The notes beneath the pieces are model-generated. The model worked only from the letters and a program-made list of their open reading frames with translations, did not search any database and had not been told where the DNA came from. The position numbers and the translations under genes are program-made. Positions 5,391-7,950 of a stretch of DNA of 7,950 bases are shown here, piece by piece. Origin of the DNA: Anaerolineae bacterium. Its GTDB lineage: Bacteria > Chloroflexota > Anaerolineae > Anaerolineales > Villigracilaceae. Position 1 is the stretch's first letter; every line of letters begins with the position of its first letter. Location: positions 1 through 7,950 of the forward strand of contig DQGV01000390.1 of the NCBI GenBank assembly GCA_003524705.1. Reading direction: 5' to 3'.

Positions 5391-6560
5391 ATGACAGAAC
5401 TACCCATCTACCCGCTCACCAACGAACACAAAATGCTTCGTGATGCCGCGCGTGATTTTGCCCAAAAAGAAATCGCCCCCATCGCCGCAGAATTTGATGA
5501 AAGCGGAGAATTTCCATCAGCTACTATAAAAAAAATGGGCGAACTTGGTTTCATGGGAATACAAGTCCCAGAACAATATGGCGGGGCTAATATGGATGCA
5601 CTCGCTTATGTATTAGCACTTGAAGAAATCTGCAAAGTAGATGCTTCACACGGCGTGATTATGTCCGTCAATAATTCATTGTATTGTCACGGCATTTTAC
5701 AATTTGGCACAGAAGAACAAAAGAAAAAATTTGTTGAGCCTATTGCCTCAGGCAAAGCCATCGGTGGATATTCACTCACAGAGCCACAAAGCGGCTCTGA
5801 TGCAGGCAATATGAAAAGCCTAGCCACTCGTGATGGTGATTTTTATATTTTGAATGGACGCAAATCTTGGGTTACAAGTGGTCCAGTTGCAAATTACTTT
5901 GTTGTGTTTATGATGACTGACCCAAGCAAAAAACAAAAAGGCGTGACTGCTTTTCTTGTAGATGGAAATACGCCGGGCTTAACTCGTGGAAAAAAAGAAC
6001 CAAAGTTAGGCATTCGTGCATCCGCAACCAGTGAATTGGTTTTTGAAAATTGCAAAGTGCCTGCCGAAAATGTATTAGGTAAAGAAGGCGAAGGCTTCAA
6101 AATTGCAATGACAGTTTTAGATGCCGGCAGAATCGGAATCGCTACACAAGCATTGGGGATTGCAGAAGCAGCATACGAAGCCACACGCAGTTATGCAGGT
6201 CAAAGAGAAGCGTTTGGTCATGTCATTGGTCAATTTCAAGGCACAGGCTTCAAACTCGCCGATATGAAAACGCGCATCGAAGCATCTCGGTTGTTAATTT
6301 ACAACGCCGCCATTGCAAAAGATAAAGCCAAAACATCCAAAGGTCGTTATTCCCTCGAAGCCTCAATGGCAAAATTGTTTGCATCCGAAACCGCTATGTA
6401 TGTCACCCACCAAGCCGTGCAAATTCACGGTGGTATGGGCTATAGCAAAGAACTCCCAGTAGAGAGATACTTCCGTGATGCCAAGATTACTGAGATTTAT
6501 GAAGGCACAAGCGAAATTCAAAGGTTAGTGATTTCACGTAGTGAGTTGGGGATTAAGTAG
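5391..6560 (+). CDS. Acyl-CoA dehydrogenase (short-chain / butyryl-CoA type)
   Basis: A 389-residue FAD enzyme that removes two hydrogens from the alpha-beta carbons of an acyl-CoA and passes electrons to an electron-transfer flavoprotein. The first family signature YSLTEPQSGSDAG is at 127-139, FAD-contacting WVTSG at 160-164, QREAFG at 271-276, and the second signature QIHGGMGYSKELPVERYFRD at 344-363. Glu371 in IYEGTSEIQ is at the position of the catalytic base in short- and medium-chain enzymes. All regions are intact and the length is normal. A TTG in the same frame at 5373 would add six residues, but it overlaps the only ribosome site (GGAG, 5375-5378), so the ATG at 5391 is preferred despite its long 12-nt spacing. 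It leads an operon with the oxidoreductase eight bases downstream. Chain length and exact substrate cannot be fixed; branched-chain or glutaryl-type activity is possible but less likely. Confidence 0.93.
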   Translation: MTELPIYPLTNEHKMLRDAARDFAQKEIAPIAAEFDESGEFPSATIKKMGELGFMGIQVPEQYGGANMDALAYVLALEEICKVDASHGVIMSVNNSLYCHGILQFGTEEQKKKFVEPIASGKAIGGYSLTEPQSGSDAGNMKSLATRDGDFYILNGRKSWVTSGPVANYFVVFMMTDPSKKQKGVTAFLVDGNTPGLTRGKKEPKLGIRASATSELVFENCKVPAENVLGKEGEGFKIAMTVLDAGRIGIATQALGIAEAAYEATRSYAGQREAFGHVIGQFQGTGFKLADMKTRIEASRLLIYNAAIAKDKAKTSKGRYSLEASMAKLFASETAMYVTHQAVQIHGGMGYSKELPVERYFRDAKITEIYEGTSEIQRLVISRSELGIK

Positions 6561-6568
6561 CCTCAACG

Positions 6569-7600
6569 ATGAAAGCAGTTCTCTTCCATCAACATGGTGG
6601 ACCTGAAGTCCTTCAATATACTGATTTCCCAACTCCGCAACCGAAAGCAGGCGAGGTTTTGATTCGTATCCGTGCGGCGGCTTTAAATCGCATGGATGTG
6701 TTTGTGCGTAATGGTTGGGCTGGATTGAAACTTGATATGCCTCACATCAATGGCGCAGATGGTGCAGGTGAAATTGAAGCACTTGGCGAAAATATAACGG
6801 GCTTTGCAATTGGCGATAGAGTCGCTATCAATGCAAATCTTGGATGTGGTGAATGTGAATTCTGCAAAACCGGAAGAGATAATTTATGCAAACATTGGCA
6901 TTTGCTTGGTGAAACCGTTCGCGGAACATATTGCGAATATATTTGTTTGCCAATTCGTCAGTTATATAAATTGCCAAAAGATTTTGATTTTCACAAATCT
7001 GCTGCGGCGGCATTGGTGTATCAAACCGCGTGGCATTCGATGGTAAGTCGAGGCAAGGTCACTGCTGGGGAAACCGTAGCAATTGTAGGCGCGGGTGGAG
7101 GCGTTAATTCCGCATCCATCCAAATTGGAAAATATCTTGGCGCAAAAGTTATCGTGATTGGGTCTAATCAAAAAAAATTAGAGCAAGCCGAAATGCTTGG
7201 GGCTGATGTTTTGATTGATAGGTTGAAAGAAGAGGATTGGTCGAAAGCGGTTTTTCTGGCGACCGAAAAACGTGGCGTGGATGTTATTGTAGATAATGTT
7301 GGTACGACTTTTCCATTAAGTTTTCGGGCATTGAAAAAGGGTGGCAGATTATTAACGGTTGGCAATAGTGTTGCTCCAAAATTCGAAATTGATAATCGTT
7401 ATATTTTTGCAAAGCATCTTTCGATTCTTGGCTCAACAATGAGCACAACATCCGAATTTGCTGAAGTTATGGATTTAGTTGTGGCAGGAAAACTAAAACC
7501 TGTGATTGATAAAACATTTGATTTGAAAGACGCCGCCCTTGCGCAAGAACGGCTTTGGCATAATGAAAATTTTGGAAAGATTACACTTAATATTCAATGA
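6569..7600 (+). CDS. Zinc-type MDR oxidoreductase (quinone-oxidoreductase/alcohol-dehydrogenase-like), structural zinc only
   Basis: A 343-residue medium-chain dehydrogenase/reductase. The N-terminal GroES-like domain has the structural zinc site CGECEFCKTGRDNLC (Cys93, 96, 99, 107). The catalytic zinc ligands of true alcohol dehydrogenases are missing: the usual Cys is Asn40 and the usual GHE is Gly-Ala-Asp (62-64). The central Rossmann domain has AIVGAGGGV (171-179), and Ser199-Asn200 ends the second strand where an Asp would favour NADH, so NADPH is likelier. This combination suggests an enone or enoyl-thioester reductase rather than an alcohol dehydrogenase, but the substrate is unknown. 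It begins eight bases after the acyl-CoA dehydrogenase stop with only a weak ribosome site, so translation may depend on its neighbour. Its stop overlaps the next gene's start (ATGA). Confidence 0.88.
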   Translation: MKAVLFHQHGGPEVLQYTDFPTPQPKAGEVLIRIRAAALNRMDVFVRNGWAGLKLDMPHINGADGAGEIEALGENITGFAIGDRVAINANLGCGECEFCKTGRDNLCKHWHLLGETVRGTYCEYICLPIRQLYKLPKDFDFHKSAAAALVYQTAWHSMVSRGKVTAGETVAIVGAGGGVNSASIQIGKYLGAKVIVIGSNQKKLEQAEMLGADVLIDRLKEEDWSKAVFLATEKRGVDVIVDNVGTTFPLSFRALKKGGRLLTVGNSVAPKFEIDNRYIFAKHLSILGSTMSTTSEFAEVMDLVVAGKLKPVIDKTFDLKDAALAQERLWHNENFGKITLNIQ

Positions 7601-7950
7601 AAAATTTTGTGAAACAATTTTCTCTATTTGAAATTTTATTAACGATAGTAATTTTAGGGATACATATACAAGCATCATTAGCCGATGCTTATACATTTCC
7701 AAATTATTGGTTCAAACGTGATGATGCTTATTATTATTTCAAAGTTGCTCAAAACATTAGCGAAGGTTATGGAAGTACATTTGATGGCATTAATTTAACC
7801 AATGGTTATCATCCATTATGGATGCTGATTTGTATTCCCATTTTTGCATTAGCACGTTTTGATGTCATTTTACCGTTGCGCGTTTTATTGGTTGTGATTG
7901 CTCTCATGCAAGCAACAACGGCTATTTTGTTATATAGATTAATTAAGAAA
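7597..7950 (+). CDS. N-terminal part of a second GT-C (GT39-like) membrane glycosyltransferase, cut by the window edge
   Basis: An ATG at 7597 overlaps the oxidoreductase stop as ATGA, and 118 codons run uninterrupted to the right edge. The product has a basic start, a membrane helix (about 9-29), then an outer loop with the acidic pair in KRDDAYYYFKVAQNISEGYG (39-58) and TNGYHPLW (67-74). It continues with hydrophobic spans at about 75-85 and 90-113. An Asp-Asp pair followed by YYYF-x-x-A-x-N-I and NGYHPLW is characteristic of ArnT/PMT-like GT-C proteins using polyprenyl-phosphate sugars. It differs clearly from the other glycosyltransferase at the left edge. There is no good ribosome site (GGAAAG is about 16 nt away), so it is probably translated by coupling. 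It is visibly more AT-rich than the upstream enzyme genes. Acceptor and sugar are unknown. Confidence 0.75.
   Translation, partial: MKNFVKQFSLFEILLTIVILGIHIQASLADAYTFPNYWFKRDDAYYYFKVAQNISEGYGSTFDGINLTNGYHPLWMLICIPIFALARFDVILPLRVLLVVIALMQATTAILLYRLIKK

Noticed and set aside
5206..5394. A 62-codon plus-strand frame in the divergent intergenic region
   Set aside because: It runs through both promoter regions, has no ribosome site and no family likeness, and overlaps the acyl-CoA dehydrogenase start.
1..7950. CRISPR array, tRNA, rRNA, transposase or phage genes
   Set aside because: No regularly spaced repeats, cloverleaf sequences, rRNA-like stretches or recombinase/transposase motifs were seen on either strand.

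Overview
The window is a bacterial chromosomal segment of moderately low GC content with short intergenic gaps. The lipoprotein signal (lipobox LSAC followed by a Gly/Ser-rich linker), a standalone SET-domain protein, and multi-pass glycosyltransferases of the ArnT/PMT type at both edges fit Chloroflexota (Anaerolineae) best. That placement is inferred from gene flavour only, because no rRNA or marker gene is present.

Layout. From about 5100 down to 1 all genes are on the minus strand. In transcription order they are: a PotD-like polyamine-binding lipoprotein (3921-5093), a perfect-stem terminator, the ATPase potA (2797-3837), the permeases potB (1890-2795) and potC (1094-1900), a second terminator (about 1029-1071), a repeat-like element (897-1003), a SET-domain protein (394-894), an inverted-repeat element (303-389), and the first 97 codons of a GT-C membrane glycosyltransferase (1-291, running off the left edge). 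From about 5356 onward all genes are on the plus strand: an acyl-CoA dehydrogenase (5391-6560), a zinc-type MDR oxidoreductase (6569-7600), and the first 118 codons of another GT-C membrane glycosyltransferase (7597-7950, running off the right edge).

How the genes work together. PotD, PotA, PotB and PotC form a complete ABC importer of the spermidine/putrescine type: one lipid-anchored receptor, one ATPase and two permeases. The receptor gene comes first and has its own strong promoter (-35 at 5242-5247, -10 at 5219-5224), a leader of about 119 nt and a strong terminator. The ATPase/permease genes follow as a tightly coupled unit (1-nt gap, then 11-nt overlap). A perfect TATAAT lies 7 nt before the potA ATG, so potABC could also be transcribed separately as a leaderless mRNA. 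The plus-strand trio looks like one operon (8-nt gap, then ATGA overlap). The first two members are redox enzymes probably acting on acyl-CoA or enoyl/carbonyl substrates; the role of the third beside them is unclear.

I found no CRISPR array, tRNA, rRNA, transposase or phage gene. The gene content is mostly ordinary. The points most worth checking are the candidate leaderless promoters, the potD leader with a near-perfect Shine-Dalgarno site not used by potD, the two non-coding repeat-like elements flanking the SET gene, and the SET protein itself.
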